From Solirubrobacter phytolaccae (lineage in GTDB: Bacteria > Actinomycetota > Thermoleophilia > Solirubrobacterales > Solirubrobacteraceae), in contig NZ_JAPDDP010000004.1 in assembly GCF_027587195.1 (NCBI RefSeq), forward strand, positions 122,862 to 186,861: a stretch of DNA of 64,000 nt, in the 5' to 3' direction. Positions 33,003 to 41,037 of the stretch are shown one piece after another (the first letter of the stretch is position 1; each line of letters opens with the position of its first letter). The translations under genes and the position numbers were made by a program. Below the pieces are notes generated by a model. It was given only the letters and a program-made list of their open reading frames with translations. It did not search any database and was not told the origin of the DNA.

Positions 33003-34198
33003 GCGCCCTCGAGGGCGTGCGCGTCATCGAGCTCACCCAGATCATGGCCGGGCCGTTCTGCGGGCAGGTGCTCGCGGACATGGGCGCGGACGTGATCAAG
33101 ATCGAGCCGCCCGAGACCGGTGACCAGACGCGGCGCTCCATGGGCGAGTCGGCGTTCCGGGCGGTCAACCGCAACAAGCGCTCGATCACGTTGAACCTGA
33201 AGGATCCCGGTGATCGCGCGACGTTGCACCGGCTGGTGGAGACCGCCGACGTGCTGCTCGAGAACTACCGGCCGGGCGTGGCGAAGAAGCTCGGCGCCGA
33301 CTACGAGACGCTGCGCGGCCTCAACCCGCGGCTCGTCTACGCCTCGATCAGCGGCTTCGGCCAGACCGGCCCGTACGCGCAGCGGCCCGGCTTCGACCTG
33401 ATCGCGCAGGGCATGAGCGGCATCATGAGCGTCACCGGCGAGCCCGGCGGCGACCCCGTCAAGGCGGGCGTGCCCGTGAGCGACCTGGGCGCCGGCCTGT
33501 TCTGCGCCATCGGCATCCTGAGCGCGCTGCACGCCCGCGAGCGCACGGGGGAGGGCCAGCAGGTCGACACGTCGCTGTGGGAAGGCGCGATGGCGCTGAC
33601 CGTGTGGGAGACCGCCGAGCTGTGGTCGACGGGCAACATCCCGCAGCCGCTGGGCTCGGCGCACCGCTTGAGCGCGCCCTACCAGGCGCTGCGCACGCGT
33701 GACGGCTACGTCACGGTCGGCGGGAACACCCAGAAGCTGTGGACGCTGCTGTGCGGGGCGATCGGCCGGCCCGAGCTCGTCGAGGACCCGCGCTTCGCGA
33801 CCAACCCGGACCGGATGCGCAACCGGCCCGAGCTCGTGGTCGAGCTGGAAGCGGCGCTGACCGAGCGCACCACCGCCGAATGGGTGGAATCGCTGCTCGC
33901 GGCGGGCGTGCCCGCGGGGCCGCTGCATAACGTGCAGCAGGTGGTCGACGACCCGCACACGCAAGCCCGCGAGATGGTGGTGGAGATGGAACATCCCGAG
34001 GCCGGGACGGTCTACGGACTCGGCATCCCGGTCAAGCTCAGCGCGACGCCGGGCTCCGTGCGCCGGCCCGCGCCGACGCTCGGCCAGCACACGGACGAGA
34101 TCCTGGCGGAGTTGGGCGACGCTCGCCTGACGGCTCGCGTCGCGGCGAGTTCTCGCCCAGAGGGCTCGGACTCGCGCGCGCCGAAGGATGCGACGTGA
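32999..34198 (+). CDS. CaiB/BaiF family CoA-transferase
   Basis: The 399-residue protein is a class III CoA-transferase: LEGVRVIELTQIMAGPFCGQVLADMGADVIKIE at the N-terminus, NRNKRSITLNLK, and GFDLIAQGMSG with the catalytic Asp. It moves CoA between organic acids (formyl/oxalate, succinyl/malate and related pairs); the acid here is not predictable. The GTG overlaps the aminotransferase stop. With a dicarboxylate carrier and hydroxyacid dehydrogenase across the island, a route for activating an imported organic acid is plausible. Confidence 0.92.
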   Translation: MSALEGVRVIELTQIMAGPFCGQVLADMGADVIKIEPPETGDQTRRSMGESAFRAVNRNKRSITLNLKDPGDRATLHRLVETADVLLENYRPGVAKKLGADYETLRGLNPRLVYASISGFGQTGPYAQRPGFDLIAQGMSGIMSVTGEPGGDPVKAGVPVSDLGAGLFCAIGILSALHARERTGEGQQVDTSLWEGAMALTVWETAELWSTGNIPQPLGSAHRLSAPYQALRTRDGYVTVGGNTQKLWTLLCGAIGRPELVEDPRFATNPDRMRNRPELVVELEAALTERTTAEWVESLLAAGVPAGPLHNVQQVVDDPHTQAREMVVEMEHPEAGTVYGLGIPVKLSATPGSVRRPAPTLGQHTDEILAELGDARLTARVAASSRPEGSDSRAPKDAT

Positions 34199-34935
34199 CG
34201 GTCGTCTTCGAGGTCCACGACGACGTCGCGTGGGTCACCTTCAGCCGTCCCGAGGCGCACAACGCGATGACCTGGGACATGTACGACCGGCTCGTGGAGG
34301 CGTGCGAGCGGATCGACGAGGACCCGGCGATCCGGGTCGCCGTGTTCGCGGGCGCGGGTGGCAAGGCGTTCGTCGCCGGCACGGACATCCGCCAGTTCAC
34401 GGCGTTCGAGACCGCGCAGGACGGGCTCGAGTACGAGCGCCGGATCGACGCCGTGCTCGATCGGCTGGAGACGGTGCGCAAGCCGACGGTCGCGCTCGTC
34501 GAAGGGTTCGCGATGGGCAGCGGGTTCGCGATCGCGGCGTGCTGCGACCTGCGCGTCGCGACCCCCGACGCGAAGTTCGGCATGCCGATCGCCCGTACCG
34601 TCGGCAACTGCCTGTCGATGGCCAACTACGTGCGGCTGGCGGCGGCGCTCGGCAGCCAGGCCCGGCTGAAGGACGTCATCTTCCAGGCCCGCACCGTGAA
34701 GGCCGAGGAGGCACTCGCGATCGGGTTCGTCAGCGAGATCGCCGAGCGTGAAGCGCTGGACGAGTACGTCGCGGCACTGTGCGCGCGGCTCGCGGACTAC
34801 TCGGCCACGACGCTGCGCGTGACCAAGGAGGCGCTGCGGCGCGCGCGCTTCGTGCCCGAGGGTGACGACCTGATCCTCGAGGCGTACGGCTCCGAGGGCT
34901 TCCGCGCGAACGTGCGCGCGTTCCTGGACCGGTAG
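34195..34935 (+). CDS. enoyl-CoA hydratase/isomerase family protein
   Basis: The 246-residue crotonase-fold protein has FAGAGGKAFVAGTDIRQF (first oxyanion-hole segment) and VEGFAMGSGFAIAACCDLRVAT (second), with FGMPIARTVGNCLSMANY following. One of the two catalytic Glu positions of true hydratases is not obvious, so it may be an isomerase or lyase of the family. The GTG overlaps the CoA-transferase stop (GTGA), so it would act on the acyl-CoA made by that enzyme. Confidence 0.88.
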   Translation: MTVVFEVHDDVAWVTFSRPEAHNAMTWDMYDRLVEACERIDEDPAIRVAVFAGAGGKAFVAGTDIRQFTAFETAQDGLEYERRIDAVLDRLETVRKPTVALVEGFAMGSGFAIAACCDLRVATPDAKFGMPIARTVGNCLSMANYVRLAAALGSQARLKDVIFQARTVKAEEALAIGFVSEIAEREALDEYVAALCARLADYSATTLRVTKEALRRARFVPEGDDLILEAYGSEGFRANVRAFLDR

Positions 34936-35004
34936 CCCGCCGCGCGGCAGTTTGATTGCAACAAGAGGAGCGCGGTCGCATTCAGCGAAACCTGAGGCGC
35001 GGCC

Positions 35005-35529
35005 ATGCTCGACCTGCGTACGCTCGATCCCGCCCGTCAGACCGCCGATCGGCGGGTTGCACTGGCACTCGGGTATGGCGCGCTGGCTTGCTTGACGTTC
35101 GCGGCCGTCGGAACCGGTTCGGGTGGGTGGGCGTTGGCGACTTCGATCGTCATCGCTTTGGGAGGCCTACCCTGGATCTTCGCTTTCGGCGGCCGCTGGC
35201 GTCTGCTCGACGATGCGCTCGCCGGCGTCCCGTTCTGGCTGCGCGGCGACCGCACCGGGGTATGGGCGACCGCGCCCGTGGCGGGTGCGCTGCTTGCGCT
35301 CTGGCTGTCCGCGCTGCTGGGATTGCCGACCGCGCTGGCGGTGCTCGCGTCGCTCGTCGGCGCGAGCGCGTACACGGCGCTGCTGGCGTGGAACGAGCAG
35401 CGCTACGAGCGGCTGATCCTGCTCGACCTGACCGTGCTGGAGACGCGCTTCGAGCGCATCACCGACCTGCGCGCCGAGCGCGCGGCACGGATCGTCGCGG
35501 CGAGTGAGTTCCGCGCGGCCGCGGGCTGA
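35005..35529 (+). CDS. hypothetical membrane protein
   Basis: The 174-residue product has about four hydrophobic segments (VALALGYGALACLTFAAVG, WALATSIVIALGGLPWIFAF, WATAPVAGALLALWLSALLG, ALAVLASLVGASAYTALLAW) and a charged C-terminal helix (RFERITDLRAERAARIVAA). A weak ribosome site GAGG precedes the ATG. No family is recognised. It stands alone between the hydratase and the methyltransferase. Confidence 0.65.
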   Translation: MLDLRTLDPARQTADRRVALALGYGALACLTFAAVGTGSGGWALATSIVIALGGLPWIFAFGGRWRLLDDALAGVPFWLRGDRTGVWATAPVAGALLALWLSALLGLPTALAVLASLVGASAYTALLAWNEQRYERLILLDLTVLETRFERITDLRAERAARIVAASEFRAAAG

Positions 35530-35544
35530 CTACCCTTCGCGTCG

Positions 35545-35583
35545 ATGACGACGACTGAAAGGGCCTTCGCCCTGGCGCGTTGA
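35545..35583 (+). CDS. possible 12-residue leader peptide
   Basis: MTTTERAFALAR is encoded between a TACCCT box at 35531-35536 (eight bases upstream of its ATG) and a TGA that overlaps the TTG start of the methyltransferase (TTGA). The layout suggests a leaderless mini-ORF whose translation feeds into the weak TTG start downstream. It is too short for coding statistics, so this is a positional inference. Confidence 0.35.
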   Translation: MTTTERAFALAR

Positions 35584-36086
35584 GCGCCACCAAGTCACGC
35601 GTGCGGCCGATTCGCGCCGCGCATGGGTCCTCCTGCTGGGACCACCTGCTGATCGCGCCCCTGTGGGTCGCGTACGACGTCAACCTCGGCACGCTGCTGC
35701 GGACCTGCGACGCGCTCGGGGCCTGCATGGCCGTGCCCAACACACCGCACTACCACCGTGCGCTCGCGCGCGGCGACACGCTCGCGCGCTGCCCGTGCGT
35801 GCACTGGGTCGGGCCGACGCAGGCCGAGTGGGTGCGGGCCGAGCAGGCCACGGGCACGCGCATCGTCGCGGTCGAGCTGACCGAGGGCTCGGTGCCGCTG
35901 CCTCGGCTCGAGCCATCCGCGCAACGGACGATCGTGCTGCTCGGCCACGAGTCGCACGGCATCCCGGAGGAGGTGATCGAGCACGCGGACGTGTGCGTGG
36001 AGATCCCGATGCGCGGCGTGGGGCACAGCCTCAACGTCGCGGTCGCCGGGAGCCTCGTCGCCTACCGCCTCGCGGGCCTCGCATGA
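35580..36086 (+). CDS. SpoU/TrmH family RNA methyltransferase
   Basis: The 168-residue protein has the SPOUT motifs: NLGTLLRTCDALG (motif 1), IVLLGHESHGIPEE (motif 2) and IPMRGVGHSLNVAVAGSLVAY (motif 3), which form the knotted SAM site of 2'-O-ribose methyltransferases. Size fits a minimal TrmL-like enzyme without an extra RNA-binding domain; the tRNA target is unknown. The start is a TTG at 35580 because no ATG or GTG fits before motif 1. Its stop overlaps the next ATG. Confidence 0.88.
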   Translation: MSATKSRVRPIRAAHGSSCWDHLLIAPLWVAYDVNLGTLLRTCDALGACMAVPNTPHYHRALARGDTLARCPCVHWVGPTQAEWVRAEQATGTRIVAVELTEGSVPLPRLEPSAQRTIVLLGHESHGIPEEVIEHADVCVEIPMRGVGHSLNVAVAGSLVAYRLAGLA

Positions 36087-36511
36087 GCGCCGGCGATGCG
36101 GGGCATCAGGGCGCCATGCGCTACAGCGAAGAGGAGATCGCCGCGGAGGAAGAGCGGCTCGGGGCGAAGCTGCCGGACGAGCTGCGCGAGCGCCTGCTGG
36201 CGGGCGTCCCCGAGAGCGTGCTGGTGAAGACCACCGACGGCGAGGACATGGACTTCAGCGTCTGGGGTCCGAGCACGACCGACAGCGACTCCAAGGGCCG
36301 CGAGTACCCGACGCCGGGGATGACCAAGGAGACCCAGGAGGTGCGCGAGATGATGGGGGAGTTCTTCCCCGACGACATCGTGGTCGCCTGGGGCGCCGAC
36401 GGCACCGGCGACCTCGTGGTTGTGCTCAAGGACGGCTCGCTCGCGTGGTGGAGGCACGACGACTCGGACGACGAGCTCGTCGCCGTCGAGGTCGACTGGG
36501 ACGGGCCGTGA
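36083..36511 (+). CDS. SMI1/KNR4 (SUKH)-like protein
   Basis: The 142-residue acidic protein (RYSEEEIAAEEERLGAKLPDELRERLLAG, ending VVVLKDGSLAWWRHDDSDDELVAVEVDWDGP) matches the SMI1/KNR4 fold in its N-terminal helix and terminal strands. In bacteria many SUKH proteins are immunity partners of nuclease toxins, but no toxin gene is adjacent. The ATG overlaps the methyltransferase stop (ATGA). Function stays open. Confidence 0.7.
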   Translation: MSAGDAGHQGAMRYSEEEIAAEEERLGAKLPDELRERLLAGVPESVLVKTTDGEDMDFSVWGPSTTDSDSKGREYPTPGMTKETQEVREMMGEFFPDDIVVAWGADGTGDLVVVLKDGSLAWWRHDDSDDELVAVEVDWDGP

Positions 36512-36512
36512 G

Positions 36513-37073
36513 TCACGCGAGCGTGCCGATCCAGCGCTCCAGCCGCCGGCCTTCGCGGGCCATCAGCTCCGGGTCGCGGAACGTGCCGGTGAGCAGCGCG
36601 ATGCCCTCGTAGGAGGCGATCAGCGCTACCGCGAGCTCGTCCGCATCTTCGCGGCCGAGCTCGCGGAACTGGCGCTCGGCCCAGTCGATCGGGATGCGCA
36701 TCAGGTCCGGCCAGGCGCCGCCGGTCTCGTCCTCGCGCTTGTTCAGTTCGGAGACCAGCGTGCCGAGCGGGCAGCCCTGGCGGGCGGTGAGCGGGGCCTC
36801 GCTGACGAGCAGGCGGACGAAGGCCTTGAGGCGTGCCTCCGGCGTCGGCTCCGACTCCAGCGCCGCCAGTGCCTCGCGCAACTCCTCGCGTAGGTCGTCG
36901 ACGGCGGCCTCCACGAGCGCGTCCTTGGTCCTGAAGTAGTAGTAGACGTTGCCCAGCGGGACGTCCGCGGCCGTGGCGATGTCCGCCAGCGTCGTCCGCT
37001 CGACGCCGCGCGCGTGGAAGACCTCGCGCGCGCCGGCGACCAGTCGTTCGCGCTTGCCCGGTGCGTCAGCCAT
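36513..37073 (-). CDS. TetR family transcriptional regulator
   Basis: The 186-residue repressor has the TetR helix-turn-helix at about 10-55 (RLVAGAREVFHARGVERTTLADIATAADVPLGNVYYYFRTKDALV) and a ligand domain with CPLGTLVSELNKREDETGG, as in the TetR_C family that follows YxRF-type regulators. The ATG at 37073 is chosen; an upstream GTG-type start would enter the operator. It is divergent from the deazaflavin oxidoreductase with a clear palindrome between them, so it likely represses both. Confidence 0.9.
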   Translation of the reverse strand: MADAPGKRERLVAGAREVFHARGVERTTLADIATAADVPLGNVYYYFRTKDALVEAAVDDLREELREALAALESEPTPEARLKAFVRLLVSEAPLTARQGCPLGTLVSELNKREDETGGAWPDLMRIPIDWAERQFRELGREDADELAVALIASYEGIALLTGTFRDPELMAREGRRLERWIGTLA

Positions 37074-37093
37074 CGAACGCCATCCTAGCGCTA

Positions 37094-37109
37094 AGTTAGC
37101 CAACTAACT
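37094..37109. promoter_or_regulatory. TetR operator palindrome
   Basis: AGTTAG-CCAA-CTAACT is a perfect 6-bp inverted repeat one base before the ATG at 37111 and 20 bases before the TetR start. Position and symmetry fit the operator of the divergent TetR gene. Confidence 0.6.
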
Positions 37110-37110
37110 C

Positions 37111-37557
37111 ATGGCTGACATCGACAAAGACCGGCTCGCTTCCGACATCGAGGCGCTGAGCGACTTCAACCGCGCGATCGTCGAGGAGTTCCGCGCCAAC
37201 GACGGCAAGATCAGCAACCTCCCGGGCGGCGAGCTGCTGCTGCTTCACCACACGGGCGCGAAGTCGGGCGAGTCCCGTCTCTCGCCGCTCGCATACGTGC
37301 GCGTCGGCGGGCGGATGCTCGTGGTCGGCTCGTCGCTGGGCTCGCCCAAGCACCCGGCGTGGGTGCACAACCTGCGCGCGCACCCCCGGTGCCGCGTCGA
37401 GGTCGGCACCGACGACTACGCCGTGGTCGCGCGTGAGCTGCCGCGTGAGGAGCGCGACGCGCTGTTTCCGAGCGTGACCGCGGCGGCACCGGTGCTCGCG
37501 GACTACCAGGCCAAGACGGACCGCGTGATCCCGCTGTTCGAGCTCACGCGGGGTTAG
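37111..37557 (+). CDS. deazaflavin (F420)-dependent nitroreductase family protein
   Basis: The 148-residue protein is of the DDN/FDOR type: LLLLHHTGAKSGESRLSPLAY, GGRMLVVGSSLGSPKHPAWVHNLRAHPRCRVEVG and the final LPLFEL-like motif (RVIPLFELTRG). Relatives reduce quinones or nitro-compounds with F420H2. Its promoter is covered by the TetR operator, suggesting induction by a small molecule. It is convergent with the next gene, overlapping by four bases. Confidence 0.9.
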   Translation: MADIDKDRLASDIEALSDFNRAIVEEFRANDGKISNLPGGELLLLHHTGAKSGESRLSPLAYVRVGGRMLVVGSSLGSPKHPAWVHNLRAHPRCRVEVGTDDYAVVARELPREERDALFPSVTAAAPVLADYQAKTDRVIPLFELTRG

Positions 37558-38000
37558 GCAAGGCCGAATCCGCCATTGTTGGCGACCACTCGCCAGGCGT
37601 CGTCCACCCGCCGCACCGAGATGCTCAGTGCCGGCCCGGGGGAGGTGCCGGACACCCACGCCTCGCCGGTGGCGCCCTGGAGCCGGATGTTGAAGACGCG
37701 GACCCGGTCGATCGCGGACACCTGCAGGTCTCGCGGGATGCGTGGACGCTTCGTGCAGCGCATGGCCGTCGTCAGCGGTTCGGCGACCACGCGGCACGCG
37801 TCGGCCGGGCGTTCGCGGTTCAGCGCGTGGACGAAAGCGAGTGCGGCGCCGGCGGCCGCTTTCTCCTCGTCGGACTCGGGCTCGTGGTTCGGGAACTGCT
37901 GCACCTGCTCGTCCTCAGGCTCGGGAAGATCGACGAACGACACGAGGGCGAACGTCGTGAACGTCACCGTGAGCGTGAACGCGAAGATCAACCAGCGCAT
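37554..38000 (-). CDS. membrane-anchored hypothetical protein
   Basis: From the ATG at 38000 the 148-residue product begins with a membrane anchor (MRWLIFAFTLTVTFTTFALVSFV). An acidic linker (DLPEPEDEQVQQFP, EPESDEEKAA) leads to an outer domain of about 100 residues with two cysteines (DACRVV, MRCTKR). The domain resembles the small SnoaL/NTF2-like outer domains of actinobacterial exported proteins (ALAFVHALNRERPADACR ... WRVVANNGGFGL). Function unknown. Confidence 0.7.
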   Translation of the reverse strand: MRWLIFAFTLTVTFTTFALVSFVDLPEPEDEQVQQFPNHEPESDEEKAAAGAALAFVHALNRERPADACRVVAEPLTTAMRCTKRPRIPRDLQVSAIDRVRVFNIRLQGATGEAWVSGTSPGPALSISVRRVDDAWRVVANNGGFGLA

Positions 38001-38044
38001 GTTGCTACTACGTGCGGCGTGCCGATCCGTCACGAGGAGACCCC

Positions 38045-39220
38045 TTGAAGCTTTCGCACCGCGCGCAGAGCGCCGAGCCGTTCCACGCGCTGGCGTTCGG
38101 GCAGCAGGCCGCCGACCTCGAGGCCGAAGGCCACCACGTCGTCAAGCTCAGCATCGGCGAGCCGGACTTCGGCGCGCCGCCGGCCGTGCGGGAGGCGATG
38201 CGCACGGTGATGGACGGCCGGCCGTTGCCGTACACGCCCTCGCTGGGACTGCCGGCGCTGCGGGAGGCGATCGCCGGGTTCTACCGCGAGCGGCACGACG
38301 TGGTTGTCGATCCCGCGCGGATCGCCATCACCTCCGGCGCGTCCTCCGCGCTCCTGCTCGTCACCGCCGCGACCACCGACCCCGGCGACGAGGTGATCCT
38401 CGCCGACCCGTCCTACCCCTGCAACCGCGAGATGGTCGCGAGCTTCGGTGGCCGCGTGGTGGCGGTGCCGTCGACGGCGGCGACCCGCTACCAGCTGGCG
38501 GTGAGCACGGTCGAGCAGGCATGGAGCGAGCACACGGCGTCCGTGATGGTCGCGTCGCCGTCGAACCCCACCGGCACCTCGGTCCCGTTCGACGAGCTGA
38601 CCGCGATCTGCGCGCTCGCCCGTGACCGGGACGTCTGGCGGATCGTCGACGAGATCTACCTGGACCTCTCCGACCCGGCGCCGGACGGCTCGCCGCCGCG
38701 CAGCGTGCTGACCGTCGACCCGGACGCGATCGTCATCAACAGCTTCTCCAAGTACTTCGGGATGACGGGCTGGCGGCTCGGCTGGGCCGTCCTGCCCGAG
38801 GTGCTCGTCCCGGCGTTCGAGAAGCTCGCGATGCACTACTTCCTCTGCGCGTCCGCGCCCGCCCAGCACGCGGCGCTGGCGGCGTTCACGCCCGAGTCGC
38901 TCGCGCTGGCGGAGGAGCGGCGCGCGGAGCTCTTCGCCCGCCGAGCGCTCGTGCTCGAAGGGCTGGCGCGGATCGGCATCCCGGTGCCGGCGGTCCCGGA
39001 CGGCGCGTTCTACGTCTACTTCGACGTCGCGGGCACCGGTCTCGGGGCGTGGGAGTTCTGCGAGCGCGCCCTCGCCGAGCACCACGTCGCGTTCACGCCC
39101 GGGACGGACTTCGGCACGCACACGGCCGCCACCCACGTCCGGCTCTCCTACGCCGCCTCCCGCGACGAGCTGCGCGAAGGGCTCGCCCGGCTCGGCGCGT
39201 TCGTCGCCGGCCTCAGCTGA
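38045..39220 (+). CDS. class I/II aminotransferase
   Basis: The 391-residue PLP enzyme has IGEPDFGAPPAV, YTPSLGLPALREAI, SNPTGTSVPFDEL, the PLP-Lys in SFSKYFGMTGWRLGW, and the substrate Arg in VRLSYA. This is the AspC/class I-gamma set. Substrate could be aspartate, alanine or an aromatic amino acid. The start is the TTG at 38045, which follows a strong ribosome site (GAGGAG at 38035-38040) and gives the usual N-terminus (LKLSHRAQSAEPFHAL). Confidence 0.9.
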   Translation: MKLSHRAQSAEPFHALAFGQQAADLEAEGHHVVKLSIGEPDFGAPPAVREAMRTVMDGRPLPYTPSLGLPALREAIAGFYRERHDVVVDPARIAITSGASSALLLVTAATTDPGDEVILADPSYPCNREMVASFGGRVVAVPSTAATRYQLAVSTVEQAWSEHTASVMVASPSNPTGTSVPFDELTAICALARDRDVWRIVDEIYLDLSDPAPDGSPPRSVLTVDPDAIVINSFSKYFGMTGWRLGWAVLPEVLVPAFEKLAMHYFLCASAPAQHAALAAFTPESLALAEERRAELFARRALVLEGLARIGIPVPAVPDGAFYVYFDVAGTGLGAWEFCERALAEHHVAFTPGTDFGTHTAATHVRLSYAASRDELREGLARLGAFVAGLS

Positions 39221-39581
39221 GGCCGGACCGCAGCGCGAGCGTGCGCGGACCCATGAACCGCTCCGCGACGGTCCAGTCGTCGTGCTCGAAGCACTCGATC
39301 CAGATGAGCGTCTCGGCGTCCAGCTCGCCCGGGTCTTCGAGCACGCGCTCGAGGTAGGTCCAGAACCGTCGCATCACGTCTTCGAACTCCGGGCGCACCG
39401 ATCCGCGCCGTCGCCGCAGCCAGCTGAACTTGACGGCGTGGTCGTCGAGCCAGAAGAGCGCGTGGGCGAGTGCCGGGTAGGTGAGCGCGCCGTCCTCGTC
39501 GTCGAACTCGTCCGGCGCGCAGCCGGTGAACGCCTCCGGCACGGCCGCGCGCAGCTGCTCGACAAAGCTCTCGTTCGTCAC
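39213..39581 (-). CDS. hypothetical protein, 122 aa
   Basis: From GTG 39581 the protein reads VTNESFVEQLRAAVPEAFTG, then an acidic stretch (PDEFDDEDGALTYPALAHALFWLDD) and WTYLERVLEDPG. Its pattern (helical, acidic, with an aromatic FEHDDW near the end) recalls uncharacterised immunity-like families, but I cannot name it. It overlaps the aminotransferase end by eight bases and is divergent from the gene at 39605. Confidence 0.6.
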   Translation of the reverse strand: MTNESFVEQLRAAVPEAFTGCAPDEFDDEDGALTYPALAHALFWLDDHAVKFSWLRRRRGSVRPEFEDVMRRFWTYLERVLEDPGELDAETLIWIECFEHDDWTVAERFMGPRTLALRSGLS

Positions 39582-39604
39582 GAGTGCAAGGATTCCACTC
39601 AGTG

Positions 39605-40375
39605 ATGCGCGATGACGTCGTGGCCGCGGCCCACACCACGCTCGCGAGCGGCTCGGCGCGCGTGCTGCGGCGCCGCTTTCGCGCATCCGGCGAGGTCGTG
39701 ACGACCGAGGACGGTGTGACGGACTTCGCCGCGCGCCGCACGCGCGCGCAGCTCGTCGCTGGCGACGGGCTCGCAGAGTGGGCCGAGCGCCTCGACACGC
39801 AGGTCAACCAGCGCTGGCCGTGGTTGCACGACGCGTTCGCGTCAGAGGGTGGGCCGATGGTCACGGTCTACGCCGGCACCGCCCACTTCCTCGGCGCTCC
39901 CGACGCCCCGACGCCGATCGGCAACGGCGACCCGAACGCGAACCGGCGCGCGCCCGGAGATCCCGCCTGGATGATCGACGCCCTGTGCGCCGCCCGCGTC
40001 ACCAGCGCGCGGATCGATGATGCGCACCGGAGCTTCGAGCTCGACCTCGCGCGCCTGCACGGCGCGCTGGAGATCCCGCCGCACAGCGCCAGCACGCCGC
40101 CGCGCCTGGTCGGAGAGGCGTGGATCGACGGCGACGGCCGGCTGCGGCGCGTGACCTCGCGAACCGGCACGTACTCACGGCGTCCCCGCTCGCCGGTCGA
40201 GGCACCCACGCAGCGGGGCTCGGAGCTGCTCGAGCTGTGGGACTTCGGCGTGGCGGCCGAGATCGAGGTGCCGCACATCGAGACGCGCCTGCCCGGCGCG
40301 GGCCTCGTCGACTGGGCGCGGATCGGCTGGGACCTGCGCCGGCGCCGCCGCGAGCACCGGAACGCGGCCGGCTGA
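39605..40375 (+). CDS. hypothetical protein, 256 aa
   Basis: Unrecognised family. The N-terminal 60 residues (RVLRRRFRASGEVVTTEDGVTDFAARRTRA) and the region VGEAWIDGDGRLRRVTSR have a beta-sheet rhythm like LolA/LppX-type or outer-surface folds, but there is no signal peptide. The C-terminus is strongly basic (WDLRRRRREHRNAAG). A GTG at 39602 is an equally good start. It is followed after two bases by a small gene that may be co-translated. Confidence 0.6.
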   Translation: MRDDVVAAAHTTLASGSARVLRRRFRASGEVVTTEDGVTDFAARRTRAQLVAGDGLAEWAERLDTQVNQRWPWLHDAFASEGGPMVTVYAGTAHFLGAPDAPTPIGNGDPNANRRAPGDPAWMIDALCAARVTSARIDDAHRSFELDLARLHGALEIPPHSASTPPRLVGEAWIDGDGRLRRVTSRTGTYSRRPRSPVEAPTQRGSELLELWDFGVAAEIEVPHIETRLPGAGLVDWARIGWDLRRRRREHRNAAG

Positions 40376-40377
40376 CC

Positions 40378-40599
40378 GTGGGTGACGCACTCGAGCTGTT
40401 CCTCGCCGACTGGGTGCTCGGTCGCTTGAGCCCTGGAGATGCCGTCCAGCGCGCGACTCGCGCGGTCCAGGCGGGTTGCGACGACGCCTCGATCCTCCTC
40501 GTCGCGGGCCTGAACGCTCAGCATCCGACGCGGGTGGAGATCGTCGCCGAAGCTCACGCGTTTCTCGGTCGCGGCGGACTCGGGGTTCGGGAGCGTTGA
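40378..40599 (+). CDS. small hypothetical protein, 73 aa
   Basis: The GTG at 40378 follows the previous stop by two bases. The product (VGDALELFLADWVLGRLSPGDAVQRATRAVQAGCDDASI) is helical and has no recognised domain. The same-strand spacing suggests translational coupling; otherwise nothing can be said. Confidence 0.5.
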   Translation: MGDALELFLADWVLGRLSPGDAVQRATRAVQAGCDDASILLVAGLNAQHPTRVEIVAEAHAFLGRGGLGVRER

Positions 40600-40640
40600 A
40601 CGCCTGACGGTTGCGGACAATAGTTGGCCGCAAACGAGCG

Positions 40641-40646
40641 TAGCCT
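40641..40646 (+). promoter_or_regulatory. -10 box of leaderless promoter for the VOC gene
   Basis: TAGCCT is seven bases before the ATG at 40654 and no ribosome site lies between. TTGCGG at 40612 is a possible -35 but its spacing is poor. Confidence 0.5.
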
Positions 40647-40653
40647 TCGCGGC

Positions 40654-41037
40654 ATGAGCAACCCTGTGATCAGCCGCGTCGACTTCGTCCCGATCCCCAC
40701 GCAGGACGCCGAGAAGGCGACGGTGTTCTACACCGACACGCTCGGGCTCGAGCAGTCCCCGCACACGGTCGACAAGCCGTTCTCGGAGTTCGACCTGGCG
40801 GGCACGACGCTGAGCATCTGGGACCCGTCGACGGCCGGTCGTGAGTTCCAGGCCAACACGAACGCCGTGGCGCTGCACACCGACGACGTGAAGGGCATGC
40901 GCGAGCTGCTCGAGAGCCGCGGCGTGACGTTCTTCGGCGACGTCGTGGACACGGGTGTGTGCCACATGGCGTTCTTCGCGGATGTCGACGGCAACCCGCT
41001 GATGCTGCACGGGCGCTACGTGCCGCGCGAGAACTAG
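40654..41037 (+). CDS. VOC (glyoxalase/bleomycin-resistance) family protein
   Basis: The 127-residue protein has two beta-alpha-beta-beta-beta modules: VDFVPIPTQDAEKATVFYTDTLGLE at the start and ALHTDDVKGMRELLESRGV near the middle, closing with FADVDGNPLMLH. Members bind metals and act as isomerases, dioxygenases or drug binders; the substrate is unknown. Its stop overlaps the convergent sigma-factor gene by four bases. Confidence 0.88.
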   Translation: MSNPVISRVDFVPIPTQDAEKATVFYTDTLGLEQSPHTVDKPFSEFDLAGTTLSIWDPSTAGREFQANTNAVALHTDDVKGMRELLESRGVTFFGDVVDTGVCHMAFFADVDGNPLMLHGRYVPREN

